Shown: positions 24,744-32,563 of the stretch, piece after piece
Layout of the letters: every line of letters begins with the position of its first letter
Numbering within the stretch: the stretch's first letter is position 1
Source of the DNA: Teredinibacter haidensis
GTDB lineage: Bacteria; Pseudomonadota; Gammaproteobacteria; Pseudomonadales; Cellvibrionaceae
Assembly: GCF_014211975.1 (NCBI RefSeq)
Contig: NZ_CP060084.1
Span: forward strand, 4,041,001-4,105,000
DNA length: 64,000 nt
Direction of reading: 5' to 3'
The notes under the pieces: model-generated
The model's input: the letters and a program-made list of their open reading frames with translations, nothing else
Database searches by the model: none
Told to the model about the DNA's origin: nothing
Made by a program: the position numbers and the translations under genes

Positions 24744-25373
24744 GTGGGAAATATTGAAATAAGGAAATACCGAAAGTCAGATTACTCTAGCTGTGAAGAG
24801 TTAGTTAATCTTGCTTGGAGATTCGATAAAATATTTGCATCAGAAAAGCTATTTGTGTTGGCCAAAGAGCTATACACAAGAGGCTCATTTTTCACTAGCA
24901 ATTATCATATGGTCGCAGAAATTAACGGAAAGGTCGTTGGCTTTATCTTCGGGTTTAATATTAATAACAAAAATCCTAAAGGCGGTCTGCTGCTTGGGTT
25001 AAAAGCTACATTCAAGTTATATTTTGGTAGCACTAATAAAGAAGAACGCAATATATTAATTGAGACAGCAACTGTACATGGAAAAAACAGAGCATCTGTA
25101 GACTCTCGAAATGTAAATGAAATTGTTCTATTCGTTATAGACGAAGCTTATCGGGGCTTAGGCATAGGCTCCAAATTGTGGAATTCATTCAAAGGTCATT
25201 GCGATAATTCAAATTCCGAAATAATACGTGTAGAAACAAATAGATTGGGCGCAAGTGGCTTCTATGAAAGAATAGGGTTTAAGTTTTATGCCAACTTCAA
25301 CTCTCCGCTACATGAACTTGCCACAAAAGGTGGTCAAGCATGTATATATGAGTATAGCAGAAGTGAAATCTAA
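24744..25373 (+). CDS. GNAT-family N-acetyltransferase
   Basis: A 209-residue protein with acetyl-CoA-binding motif A EIVLFVIDEAYRGLGIGSKLW (R-G-x-G-I/L-G). It is followed by IIRVETNRLGASGFYERIGFKFY, as in GNAT enzymes that acetylate amino groups. The substrate is unknown; GNAT genes, including resistance acetyltransferases, are common integron cargo. GTG 24744 has AAGGA seven bases upstream. The cassette begins at GTTAGATT just after the IS and ends at the next attC. Confidence 0.8.
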   Translation: MGNIEIRKYRKSDYSSCEELVNLAWRFDKIFASEKLFVLAKELYTRGSFFTSNYHMVAEINGKVVGFIFGFNINNKNPKGGLLLGLKATFKLYFGSTNKEERNILIETATVHGKNRASVDSRNVNEIVLFVIDEAYRGLGIGSKLWNSFKGHCDNSNSEIIRVETNRLGASGFYERIGFKFYANFNSPLHELATKGGQACIYEYSRSEI

Positions 25374-25498
25374 CAAATCGCTCAAGCATCGCCACTTCGT
25401 GGCTGGACAGTTTTTAAGTCGCGTTTTTGTGGTTTTTCTGCGCAAAAGAATTCCACAAAATCACAACTTAAAAACTGCCGCTTAGCTCGGCGTTAGTA
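25368..25498 (+). repeat. attC-like site
   Basis: ATCTAACAAATCGCTCAAGC on the left and GCTTAGCTCGGCGTTAGTA on the right. Long arms AGTTTTTAAGT / ACTTAAAAACT and TTTTGTGG / CCACAAAA. Length 131 bases. Confidence 0.88.
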
Positions 25499-25530
25499 GC
25501 TACTTTGATATTCCTAATTTAGGAGGAAAT

Positions 25531-25839
25531 ATGGAATTTGAATGGGATTAAAATAAACGTCAACAGACCTTACTGAGACGCGGAATTGATTTTATTGACG
25601 CCGTAATGGTTTGGGATGACCCGTTTCGGCAGGAGCGGATAGATACTAGAAATGATTATGGTGAAATTCGATATCAAACAATAGGTAAGTGTGAACTTGG
25701 AGTTTTATTTGTCGCTTATGCAGTGAGAGCATACTCAGAAGGTCAGTTGGTAAATAGAATTATTTCAGCGCGTCCAGCAAAGAAAAATGATATCGAGCAG
25801 TATGAATCACACTTATTTAGAAAAGGAGTAGCGCTGTGA
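25531..25839 (+). pseudogene. brnT: BrnT-type toxin with a premature stop at codon 7
   Basis: Reading from ATG 25531 (AGGAGG upstream) gives M-E-F-E-W-D, then TAA (25549-25551), then NKRQQTLLRRGIDFIDAVMVW and RNDYGEIRYQTIGKCELGV to RIISARPAKKNDIEQYESH. This is a full BrnT RNase-type toxin (FEWD-x-NK, GIDF, RIISAR) apart from the nonsense codon, probably GAA to TAA. Restart at ATG 25606 would lack the first strand. The toxin is expected to be inactive. It overlaps the antitoxin start by 4 bases. Confidence 0.85.
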
Positions 25840-26030
25840 GCGAACGTATTACCAGAATGTCGTTTGAGCAGATTAAAAAACTTAAAGGGCTATCAAATGC
25901 TAAAAAAGTACAATCAATGACCGACGAAGAAATAGGAAAAATTATCGATGAAGATCCAGATCTTCATCATTTAACGGACGAAGAGCTTTCTCAGTTTCAG
26001 CTCGTCAAGGAAATCGGCAATGGACAATAA
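25836..26030 (+). CDS. brnA: BrnA-type antitoxin (short)
   Basis: A 64-residue protein starting MSERITRMSFEQIKKLKG, the usual BrnA N-terminus. An acidic segment follows (MTDEEIGKIIDEDPDLHHLTDEELSQFQLV). The protein ends before a ribbon-helix-helix DNA-binding part can be seen, so it may bind toxin without repressing. GTG start overlapping the brnT stop. Retention of the antitoxin while the toxin is broken fits decay of the module. Confidence 0.75.
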   Translation: MSERITRMSFEQIKKLKGLSNAKKVQSMTDEEIGKIIDEDPDLHHLTDEELSQFQLVKEIGNGQ

Positions 26031-26166
26031 TAAGAAAGAAAAGACGAAGATGTCGTTAGAAGAAGCCAAGAAAACCAAGGGAAAACCAACTTTGGTAAGC
26101 TACTTTCAGAGCAGAATAAAGAGAAATCAAAAAAATGGGCCGGTGAGTTCGGCGTTAGAGCAGTAA
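26020..26166 (+). pseudogene. Second BrnA-like ORF with a frameshift, running into a half attC
   Basis: From ATG 26020 the frame reads MDNNKKEKTKMSLEEAKKTKG, echoing the BrnA start (MSFEQIKKLKG). It then loses sense at GGAAAACC. Adding one base to the A-run gives KTNFGKLLSEQNKEKSKKWAGEFG, which fits this type of protein. The ORF overlaps brnA by 11 bases and its end lies inside the right half of an attC. Confidence 0.5.
26136..26160 (+). repeat. Right half of an attC
   Basis: GGGCCGGTGAGTTCGGCGTT with AGAG is a clear right attC arm and core, but no matching left arm is found upstream. The site seems to have been truncated together with the second BrnA-like ORF. Confidence 0.55.
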
Positions 26167-26182
26167 ATAAGTAAGGGGATAT

Positions 26183-26647
26183 ATGAAAAACGTATTTTTA
26201 CTATTTATCTTTTGTTTTATTGTCGCTTGTGCGACTCCGCCATCTACATCGCTTAATTATGATAATGCAGATGTAGGCACTCCTAATGAAGAATATTCTG
26301 TTTTAGTACTTTATCGAAAAATGGTTCCACCTGTTATGTATAAGGTGTCAGCCAGTCTGAATGGAAAGAGTATTGCTCAATTACCTAATAAGGCCTTTAC
26401 TTGGGTTTACATAACGAAAGGAGAGCATGAAATAAAAATAAAATGGCCTGGAATTGCTATGACGCCAAGCACCAAAATCAACCTGACTGCCGAGCCGGGA
26501 AGGTATTATTTTGTCGAGTTTGGTGGTAGTACATACGTCTCAGGTACTGGAGTAGCGTACAACTTACATGGAGCAAAAGTACGCACATATGAAGAGAGTG
26601 TTGATGAGGTTCGCTCATGTTGTGGCTTCATTCCGTCACTGCTCTAA
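26183..26647 (+). CDS. DUF2846-like lipoprotein
   Basis: A 154-residue lipoprotein (lipobox IVAC about residue 16). The body has the strand pattern of DUF2846-type proteins: VSASLNGKSIAQLPNKAFTWV, GEHEIKIKWPG and GRYYFVEFGG. Its function is unknown; the fold is a small envelope-bound beta domain. ATG 26183 follows AAGGGG. Its attC is represented only by the left end CTCTAACAAG at 26642. Confidence 0.65.
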   Translation: MKNVFLLFIFCFIVACATPPSTSLNYDNADVGTPNEEYSVLVLYRKMVPPVMYKVSASLNGKSIAQLPNKAFTWVYITKGEHEIKIKWPGIAMTPSTKINLTAEPGRYYFVEFGGSTYVSGTGVAYNLHGAKVRTYEESVDEVRSCCGFIPSLL

Positions 26648-26661
26648 CAAGCCTATCAATC

Positions 26662-26834
26662 TGGGGCTTGTCGGTTTGCTCCTGAGCATAGTCGTGGTAT
26701 ATAAACTTAAAACGCTACCTATTTGGTTTAAGCAGACGACCAAATATTTGAGCTATCTATGGGTTCTTTTTGTCCCAGCGGGTACAATAATTGGTGTTGT
26801 TCAAATTAAGCGACTAAATGCAAAAAATGCTTAA
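26662..26834 (+). pseudogene. C-terminal piece of a membrane-protein cassette
   Basis: The frame ends LGLVGLLLSIVVVYKLKTLP...YLWVLFVPAGTIIGVVQIKRL, two membrane helices, directly before an attC. Its upstream part is joined to the beginning of the previous cassette's attC, so the start of this gene and the rest of that attC were deleted. Confidence 0.5.
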
Positions 26835-26934
26835 CAAAGGTAGCCAATTGGCCTCCGTAAGCTGTCTTGGTTTTTACAAAAAATACGCAAACGCTCAATC
26901 CAACTTACTCCGGAAATAGCTACCGGCGTTAAAT
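26829..26934 (+). repeat. attC-like site
   Basis: GCTTAACAAAGGTAGCCAATTGG on the left, CCGGAAATAGCTACCGGCGTTAAAT on the right; GGTAGC pairs with GCTACC. Length 106 bases. Confidence 0.85.
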
Positions 26935-26989
26935 GTAAGGCGAAACCTTTGCCTGCTTTTCTTAAATCACCAAAAATGAACTAATTTTA

Positions 26990-27490
26990 ATGAAAAATAG
27001 TTATGCCTGTATCGGCCTGTTCAACCCTAAGTCTCCTGAGAATGTCGGTTCAGTGATGCGTGCCGCTGGCTGCTATGGCGTCAATTCCGTGTTCTATACA
27101 GGAAAACGGTACGATCACGCCAAGCCTTTCTACACCGACACCCAAAGAATTTATGAAACACTGCCGCTCATAGGAGTAAAGGAATTAGAAGATATTATAC
27201 CGTTGGGCTGCGTACCAGTGGCCATTGAGTTGATCGCTGGCGCCAAGCCACTAACTAGCTATAAGCACCCAGCCCGAGCCTTTTACATTTTTGGTCCAGA
27301 AGACGGCACTCTGAAAAAAGAGATCACCGACTTTTGCGAGGATATTGTCTATATTCCAACTGAGGGCTGCATGAATTTAGCCGCCACTGTAAATGTAGTA
27401 CTCTACGACCGCCTCGCTAAGGGAGATCACTTCTCTCACCATCAAGACTCATTAAAGAACAAGAAAAATCAGCCAAACAACCTGCCATAA
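26990..27490 (+). CDS. SPOUT (TrmH/SpoU-type) RNA methyltransferase
   Basis: A 166-residue protein with the three SpoU motifs: NPKSPENVGSVMRAAGCYG (motif 1), FYIFGPEDGTL (motif 2) and IPTEGCMNLAATVNVVLYDR (motif 3). These form the knotted S-adenosylmethionine site. The size and N-terminus resemble single-domain tRNA or rRNA 2'-O-methyltransferases such as TrmL. The target nucleotide cannot be told from sequence. It stands as a single-gene cassette between attC sites. Confidence 0.85.
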   Translation: MKNSYACIGLFNPKSPENVGSVMRAAGCYGVNSVFYTGKRYDHAKPFYTDTQRIYETLPLIGVKELEDIIPLGCVPVAIELIAGAKPLTSYKHPARAFYIFGPEDGTLKKEITDFCEDIVYIPTEGCMNLAATVNVVLYDRLAKGDHFSHHQDSLKNKKNQPNNLP

Positions 27491-27529
27491 TGTTGGTTCT
27501 GGATGCTTTGGCTGTGATTGCTGGAGAAA

Positions 27530-27613
27530 CATTTAGCAAACACATAAAAAAGATTTCCCACAAAAAGCGTGGCCGGGATTCGCTGTCGCTCGCCGTTTAT
27601 GTGGGCGTTTAGG
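27530..27613 (+). repeat. attC-like site with a variant core
   Basis: CATTTAGCAAACACATAAA on the left and TTTATGTGGGCGTTTAGG on the right; CACATAAA pairs exactly with TTTATGTG. The core is GTTTAGG instead of GTTAGR. Confidence 0.55.
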
Positions 27614-27644
27614 TGTAAATCAGAAAGGAGAAATTACGCCAACA

Positions 27645-28004
27645 AATAGTGGAAAATATTGGGTTACATGGGCTAATGCCAAGAGCAGTAATAAGGTAAA
27701 TAATTTATAGGCGACCTTCAAAGATTTTACGGATGCTGGGACGGCTGTTGATATCCAATGGAATCATGGCAATTTAGTAAAAAGTAAAGCTGGAGTAGCG
27801 GAAATGGTGAATGCATTTTGATTGGAAATTCCTCCAAGAAGCATAAATCCAGCTTCGTTGACACGTAATCATATAAGTGGGAAAGCCATAGACATGGCGA
27901 TAAAATGGAGCGGTACAAGTAAAGTAAAAAAACGGATGGCCGCATGGAAATTGCTTGGCTATAAAAATCCAAGTCAAATATATGGAATGGCTGCTATTAT
28001 CTAG
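27645..28004 (+). pseudogene. Decayed M15-like peptidase
   Basis: A single frame reads NSGKYWVTWANAKSSNKVNNL, stop (27708), ATFKDFTDAGTAVDIQW...AEMVNAF, stop (27819), then SLTRNHISGKAIDMAIKW to 28004. The R-N-H-x-x-G-K-A-I-D element matches the SxHxxGxAxD zinc site of D-Ala-D-Ala carboxypeptidase/endolysin-like M15 peptidases. Two in-frame stops make it inactive. It lies in a cassette between two attC sites. Confidence 0.55.
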
Positions 28005-28035
28005 GTTCCGAATCGGAAGTAACGTGCGATGAAAA

Positions 28036-28092
28036 ATATAACAACTAGATACAGCCGACAGGCTAACGTGCCGGCTGATTTCGGTGTTATGT
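28036..28092 (+). repeat. Short attC-like site, last of the array
   Basis: ATATAACAACTAGATACAGCCG / CGGCTGATTTCGGTGTTATGT. The CAGCCG/CGGCTG arms pair exactly. Length 57 bases, the minimum usual size. Confidence 0.8.
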
Positions 28093-28135
28093 AATCGCAA
28101 CCAACAGCAACTAGTATTTTTGGGATTTAGTTTTT

Positions 28136-28422
28136 ATGAATTGGAAGTTGGTACTATTGGTCACGTTTTCGGTCACGCTGGGTTCTGCCGTCGCGGTGTA
28201 TTGCTTGGGGAGTTTTAGTGTGTTGGGTTTTGTCGCGTGTTTGGGCGCTTCACTTTTGGCGGCAATATTGGTGTCTTTTTACAAACCATTGGTAAAAAAA
28301 GCGCAGAGTGGTGAGCTTTTCGCCGCGCTAGTTGGCAGGTTCTAGGCGGCGTTGCTGTTGTAAGTGGAACGATTGGCGGGGTGTTATTCTTTTGGTGGAA
28401 ACTGTATAACTTGGGTTTGTGA
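28136..28422 (+). pseudogene. Small membrane protein with an apparent frameshift
   Basis: ATG 28136 opens a frame with two hydrophobic helices (LVLLVTFSVTLGSAVAVYC; VLGFVACLGASLLAAILV) that stops at 28343. From about 28339 another frame continues VLGGVAVVSGTIGGVLFFWWKLYNLGL, a third helix and tail, to 28420-28422. One indel would join them into a protein of about 95 residues. The end overlaps the yheV gene on the other strand. It follows the last attC, so it may be the terminal cassette. Confidence 0.5.
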
Positions 28423-28611
28423 TTGCATTTCTTCTTCCGTTCGGTTTACGCGGGTTTCCAGTTCTTTTATTACCGGTCTTATCAGTATTTCATCTTTGTA
28501 GCCGCAGGCTACACACTCACGATAATTTTTCTCTTCATCCTGATAATTTAGGATTTTGTCCATTACTCCGCATTTGGGGCAGACGGCCCCGGCAATAAAG
28601 CGTTTTTTCAT
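28384..28611 (-). CDS. yheV: YheV-family zinc-ribbon protein
   Basis: A 75-residue protein with two CxxC pairs (CPKCG and CVACG, residues 11-14 and 33-36) forming a zinc ribbon, typical of the YheV/DUF2387 family. The function is unknown. It starts one base after the stop of prlC on the same strand, and the prlC-yheV order also occurs in pseudomonads. This marks the return to core genome. Confidence 0.85.
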   Translation of the reverse strand: MKKRFIAGAVCPKCGVMDKILNYQDEEKNYRECVACGYKDEILIRPVIKELETRVNRTEEEMQSQTQVIQFPPKE

Positions 28612-28612
28612 A

Positions 28613-30652
28613 TTAGGTGGCCAGTCCGGAGTGTCTTAATAGTGCATCTACGTTTGGCTCGCGGCCACGGAAGTTTTTGAACAGTACCATGGCATCTTCT
28701 GAGCCGCCTTTTTGTAATATTTCCTGCAGGTAGCGCTGACCTGTTGCGGTATCGAAAATTCCGGCTTCTTCAAAAGCGGAGTATGCATCGGCAGACAGCA
28801 CTTCGGCCCACTTGTAGCTGTAATAACCCGCCGCGTAGCCTCCGGCAAAGATATGGGAGAAGCTGTGTTGGAAGCGGTTGAAGCTTGGCGGAGAAAATAC
28901 GGCGACTTCGTCGCGCACTTGGTTTAGCAGTGCTTGTACGCCGGGGAATTCGTTGGCGCCACTGTGAATATGCAGGAGGAAATCGAACAGTGAAAACTCT
29001 AGTTGCCGTTGCATAAACATGGCTGCCTGGAAGTTTTTGGCGGCCAGCATATTGTTAAGCTTTTCTTCGGGCAGTGATTTGCCATCTTCGTAGTGAGCAG
29101 ATAAAAACGCGAGGACTTCGCGTTCCCAGCAGAAGTTTTCCATAAACTGGCTGGGTAGCTCTACGGCATCCCACGCGACACCGTTAATGCCGCTTACCGC
29201 TGCGACATCTATTTGCGTGAGCATATGATGTATGCCGTGGCCAAATTCGTGGAAGGTTGTTGTGACTTCGTTGTGGGTTAGCAGCGATGGCTTGCCGTCG
29301 AGCGGCGGATTAAAGTTGCACACTAGGTAGGCAACGGGTAGTTGTAATTCGCCCTGGCGAATGCGTCTTACCCTGCATTCATCCATCCAGGCGCCACCAC
29401 GTTTTTTCTCGCGGGCATAGAGATCGAAATAGAAGCCGGCGATGGGCTCGCCGTTTTGCGTAATTTGGTAATATTTTACCGACTCGTGCCAGGTTTTGAC
29501 TTCTGCTGTTTTGTCTTCAAATTCTAGCTTAAATAGGCGATTCGCCACTTCGAACAAGCCTTTGATAACGGTGTCGGCTGGAAAGTAGGGGCGCAGTTCT
29601 TCCTGCGAAATACTGTAGCGTGCTAATTTGAGTTTTTCTGAGTAGAACGGAATATCCCAGGCTTTTAGTTGCTGTACGTCGTATTCGCTGGAGGCAAAGG
29701 CTTTGAGCTCCTGAAGATCTTTTTCGGCAAAGGGCTTTGATTTTTTTGCGAGGTCGCGCAGAAATTCGACGACTTGGTCTGTGGTTTCTGCCATCTTGGG
29801 TTCGATGGAAAATTCGGCGTAGTTGTTAAAGCCAAGTAGCTGGGCTAATTCCTGACGCAGGGCCAGTATTTCTTCCATTATGTCGGAGTTATTCCATTTT
29901 CCAGCGCTGGGGCCTTGGTCTGATGCGCGGGTGTTAAAGGCTTCGTACATTTCCCTGCGCAGTTCGGGGTTTTCGCTCTGGGTGATAACGGTGAAATAGA
30001 CGGGTGTGTCGAGCGTTAGTACCCAGCCGCTAAGCTCTTTGGATTGGGCAGCTTCTTTGGCGGCGGCAATGGCAAATGGCGGTAAACCCACCAGTGCTTT
30101 TTCATCTTCAATGTGCTTGTACCAGCCGTGAGTAGCATCGAGAACGTTGTTGGAAAACTGGTTGGTTAAGGTCGATAGGCGGGATTGTATTTCGCCGTAG
30201 CGCTGTTTCTGTTCGGTGGGCAAGGCGACGCCGGACAATTTAAAATCGCGAATGGCGTTATCTACGGTTTTTTTCTGGGCCTGACTAAGTAAGGGGTAGT
30301 GCTGGCCATCGCGCAGCTGCTGATAGGCTTTGTATAGGGTTTCATTTTGCCCAAGCTCGGTAAAATACTCGGTTAGCAGCTGTCGGCTCTGTTCGTAAGC
30401 TTCTCGCAGTTCATCGCTGTTGCAAACCGCGTTAAGATGACCGACTGGCGACCAGGCTTTGTTTAAGATATCGCCTCGCTCTTCGATGGGTGCCACCAAT
30501 GTTTCCCATGTCACGTCTTTTAACTGCGCAAGCTGCTGTGTTAGCTGCGCGCGTGCATCGGATAAAAGCTGAGTGACTGCTGGCACCACATGTTCTGTTT
30601 GAATCGCATCAAAGGGAGGTAAGGTTTGGTCTTGCAACAGAGGGTTGTTCAT
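28613..30652 (-). CDS. prlC: Oligopeptidase A
   Basis: A 679-residue M3-family zinc metallopeptidase that degrades short peptides, including cleaved signal peptides, in the cytoplasm. The zinc motif TFHEFGHGIHHML is near residue 470 and the third ligand lies further on in the ELPSQFMENF region. Length and the N-terminus (NPLLQ..LPPFDAI) agree with PrlC. It forms an operon with yheV and is divergent from the carbonic anhydrase-like gene. Confidence 0.95.
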   Translation of the reverse strand: MNNPLLQDQTLPPFDAIQTEHVVPAVTQLLSDARAQLTQQLAQLKDVTWETLVAPIEERGDILNKAWSPVGHLNAVCNSDELREAYEQSRQLLTEYFTELGQNETLYKAYQQLRDGQHYPLLSQAQKKTVDNAIRDFKLSGVALPTEQKQRYGEIQSRLSTLTNQFSNNVLDATHGWYKHIEDEKALVGLPPFAIAAAKEAAQSKELSGWVLTLDTPVYFTVITQSENPELRREMYEAFNTRASDQGPSAGKWNNSDIMEEILALRQELAQLLGFNNYAEFSIEPKMAETTDQVVEFLRDLAKKSKPFAEKDLQELKAFASSEYDVQQLKAWDIPFYSEKLKLARYSISQEELRPYFPADTVIKGLFEVANRLFKLEFEDKTAEVKTWHESVKYYQITQNGEPIAGFYFDLYAREKKRGGAWMDECRVRRIRQGELQLPVAYLVCNFNPPLDGKPSLLTHNEVTTTFHEFGHGIHHMLTQIDVAAVSGINGVAWDAVELPSQFMENFCWEREVLAFLSAHYEDGKSLPEEKLNNMLAAKNFQAAMFMQRQLEFSLFDFLLHIHSGANEFPGVQALLNQVRDEVAVFSPPSFNRFQHSFSHIFAGGYAAGYYSYKWAEVLSADAYSAFEEAGIFDTATGQRYLQEILQKGGSEDAMVLFKNFRGREPNVDALLRHSGLAT

Positions 30653-30716
30653 CGCTTCTTGAATCCTTAGCGCTTAGAATGGCGAAATATCGTAGGTTTC
30701 TTTAATGGAGTTTAGT

Positions 30717-31274
30717 ATGAGCGAAAACAAGCCCCTTGCCGGCAATATCCGGCCTTACAAAGACCATACACCGATGCTGGGCGAACGCGTGTTTGTCGAT
30801 GCTGCCGCCGTTGTTATTGGTGATGTAGAGCTGGGCGACGATGTATCTGTTTGGCCCTGCGCAGTGGTTCGCGGCGATATGCACAGTATCCGCGTGGGTA
30901 AACGCACCAGTATTCAGGACAATGTGACCCTACATATTACCCATGCGAGCAAGTTTACGCGCGATGGCTGGCCGGTGAATATTGGCGATGATGTGACTAT
31001 TGGTCACGGCGCCTGTTTGCATGGCTGCACGGTGGGAAACCGCGTGCTGATTGGGATAGGCGCTACGATACTGGACGGCGTGGTTATTGAAGATAATGTG
31101 ATGGTTGCGGCAGGGGCTTTGGTTCCGCCGGGCAAGAGGCTGGAATCGGGCTACCTTTATGTGGGTAATCCGGCAAAACAGGCGCGCGCGTTAAAAGAAT
31201 CCGAATGCGCCTTTTTCGAATATTCTGCCAACAATTATGTGGCGCTGAAAGACGATTACTTAAACGAGCAGTGA
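30717..31274 (+). CDS. Gamma-carbonic-anhydrase-like hexapeptide protein
   Basis: A 185-residue left-handed beta-helix protein with repeated hexapeptides (VIGDVELGDDVSVWPCAVVRGD, IGDDVTIGHGACLHGCTVG). The three zinc histidines of gamma-class carbonic anhydrases are recognisable (TLHITH, IGHGACLHG). Relatives include YrdA and PaaY, whose activity is not always carbonic anhydrase. I chose ATG 30717 because GGAG lies seven bases upstream; ATG 30705 is further out. Confidence 0.88.
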   Translation: MSENKPLAGNIRPYKDHTPMLGERVFVDAAAVVIGDVELGDDVSVWPCAVVRGDMHSIRVGKRTSIQDNVTLHITHASKFTRDGWPVNIGDDVTIGHGACLHGCTVGNRVLIGIGATILDGVVIEDNVMVAAGALVPPGKRLESGYLYVGNPAKQARALKESECAFFEYSANNYVALKDDYLNEQ

Positions 31275-31297
31275 GCTTAAGTGAAAAGGGTAAATTA

Positions 31298-32494
31298 ATG
31301 ACCGTTATAGATTATTCCAATACCTTAATGGAGCAAACCATGCGCTGGTTTGGCCCGAAAGATCCCGTTAGCCTTTCCAATTTGCGACAAGCTGGCTGTG
31401 CCGGTGTTGTCAGCGCCCTTCATCAAATTCCCAATGGGGTGGTTTGGAGCGTGGAGGATATTCAAGCCAGAAAGGACGAAATTGAAGCAGCCGGTATGCG
31501 CTGGAGTGTTGTTGAAAGTTTACCGGTACACGAAGATATAAAATCCCAAGAGCTGGGCTTTGAACAGTTTATCGAAAATTACAAACAGAGCCTGCGCAAT
31601 CTTGCCGCCTGCGATATAAATATTATTACCTATAATTTTATGCCGCTACTGGACTGGACTAGAACAAGCTTGAGCTACGACATGCCCGATGGTGGTAAAG
31701 CTTTGCGCTTCGATATGATCGATGTGGCGGCCTACGATATATTTATGCTTAAGCGCCCGAATGCGGTGGACGGCTATTCGGAAGACGTCGCTGCCCTGGC
31801 AAAAGAAAAATTTGACGCCTTAGATGAAAGCGACAAAGTGGCCTTGGAAAAAACCATTGTTGCGGGTTTGCCGGGTAGTGAGGTGGGCTTCAGTACGGAG
31901 CAATTTTTACAGGCAATTATGGTTTACCATGATATTGGCCCTGAGCAATACAAACAAAATTTGTTCTATTTTTTACAGCAGGTTTGTCCAATTGCTGACG
32001 AGCTGGGCATTAAGCTTGTTGTTCACCCGGATGATCCTCCCTTTACCATTTATGGTTTGCCTCGGGTTGTGAGTACGGCTGAAGATTTGGATGAGTTATT
32101 TGAAGCGGTACCGAATGAATCCAATTGCCTGTGTTTTTGCGCAGGGTCTTTTAGTATTCGTGAAGACAATTATTTAGAGGGTATGGTGCGCCGGTTTGGT
32201 GATCGTATTTATTTTATTCACCTGCGTAATACCCAGAGGGAACAGTACGGTAGCTTTCACGAGTCCCAGCATTTGAATGGCAGTATCGATATGTTTGAAT
32301 TGATCAAGGCCATAGTGGAGGTATCACGTAAGCGGGGGGTTTCCATTCCTATGCGGCCGGATCACGGACATCAAATTCTGGATGATCTGGATAAGCAGGC
32401 TAATCCGGGGTATTCGGCGATTGGACGATTGAAAGGTCTGGCCGAATTGCGTGGGTTGGAGTTGGGAATCGCTCGTTCTTTAGTCGCGTTATAG
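31298..32494 (+). CDS. uxuA: Mannonate dehydratase
   Basis: A 398-residue enzyme converting D-mannonate to 2-keto-3-deoxygluconate in glucuronate degradation. Family features: MRWFGPKDPVSL, KLVVHPDDPP, FCAGSFS, FIHLRNTQ and the metal-site MRPDHGHQ near the C-terminus. The ATG at 31298 has AAGGG upstream; the open frame extends back into the previous gene without meaning. It heads a small sugar-acid cluster with the lactonase and aldo/keto reductase genes. A hairpin follows at 32500-32529. Confidence 0.92.
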   Translation: MTVIDYSNTLMEQTMRWFGPKDPVSLSNLRQAGCAGVVSALHQIPNGVVWSVEDIQARKDEIEAAGMRWSVVESLPVHEDIKSQELGFEQFIENYKQSLRNLAACDINIITYNFMPLLDWTRTSLSYDMPDGGKALRFDMIDVAAYDIFMLKRPNAVDGYSEDVAALAKEKFDALDESDKVALEKTIVAGLPGSEVGFSTEQFLQAIMVYHDIGPEQYKQNLFYFLQQVCPIADELGIKLVVHPDDPPFTIYGLPRVVSTAEDLDELFEAVPNESNCLCFCAGSFSIREDNYLEGMVRRFGDRIYFIHLRNTQREQYGSFHESQHLNGSIDMFELIKAIVEVSRKRGVSIPMRPDHGHQILDDLDKQANPGYSAIGRLKGLAELRGLELGIARSLVAL

Positions 32495-32499
32495 CAAAC

Positions 32500-32529
32500 G
32501 GGTTTTTCGTCCTGCGGGGCGAAAAACCT
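32500..32529 (+). terminator. Possible terminator hairpin after uxuA
   Basis: GGTTTTTCG (32501-32509) pairs exactly with CGAAAAACC (32520-32528). There is no T-run, so termination would be weak. Confidence 0.4.
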
Positions 32530-32563
32530 ACAAATTGATATCTACTTAAAAATAAAAGAAAAA

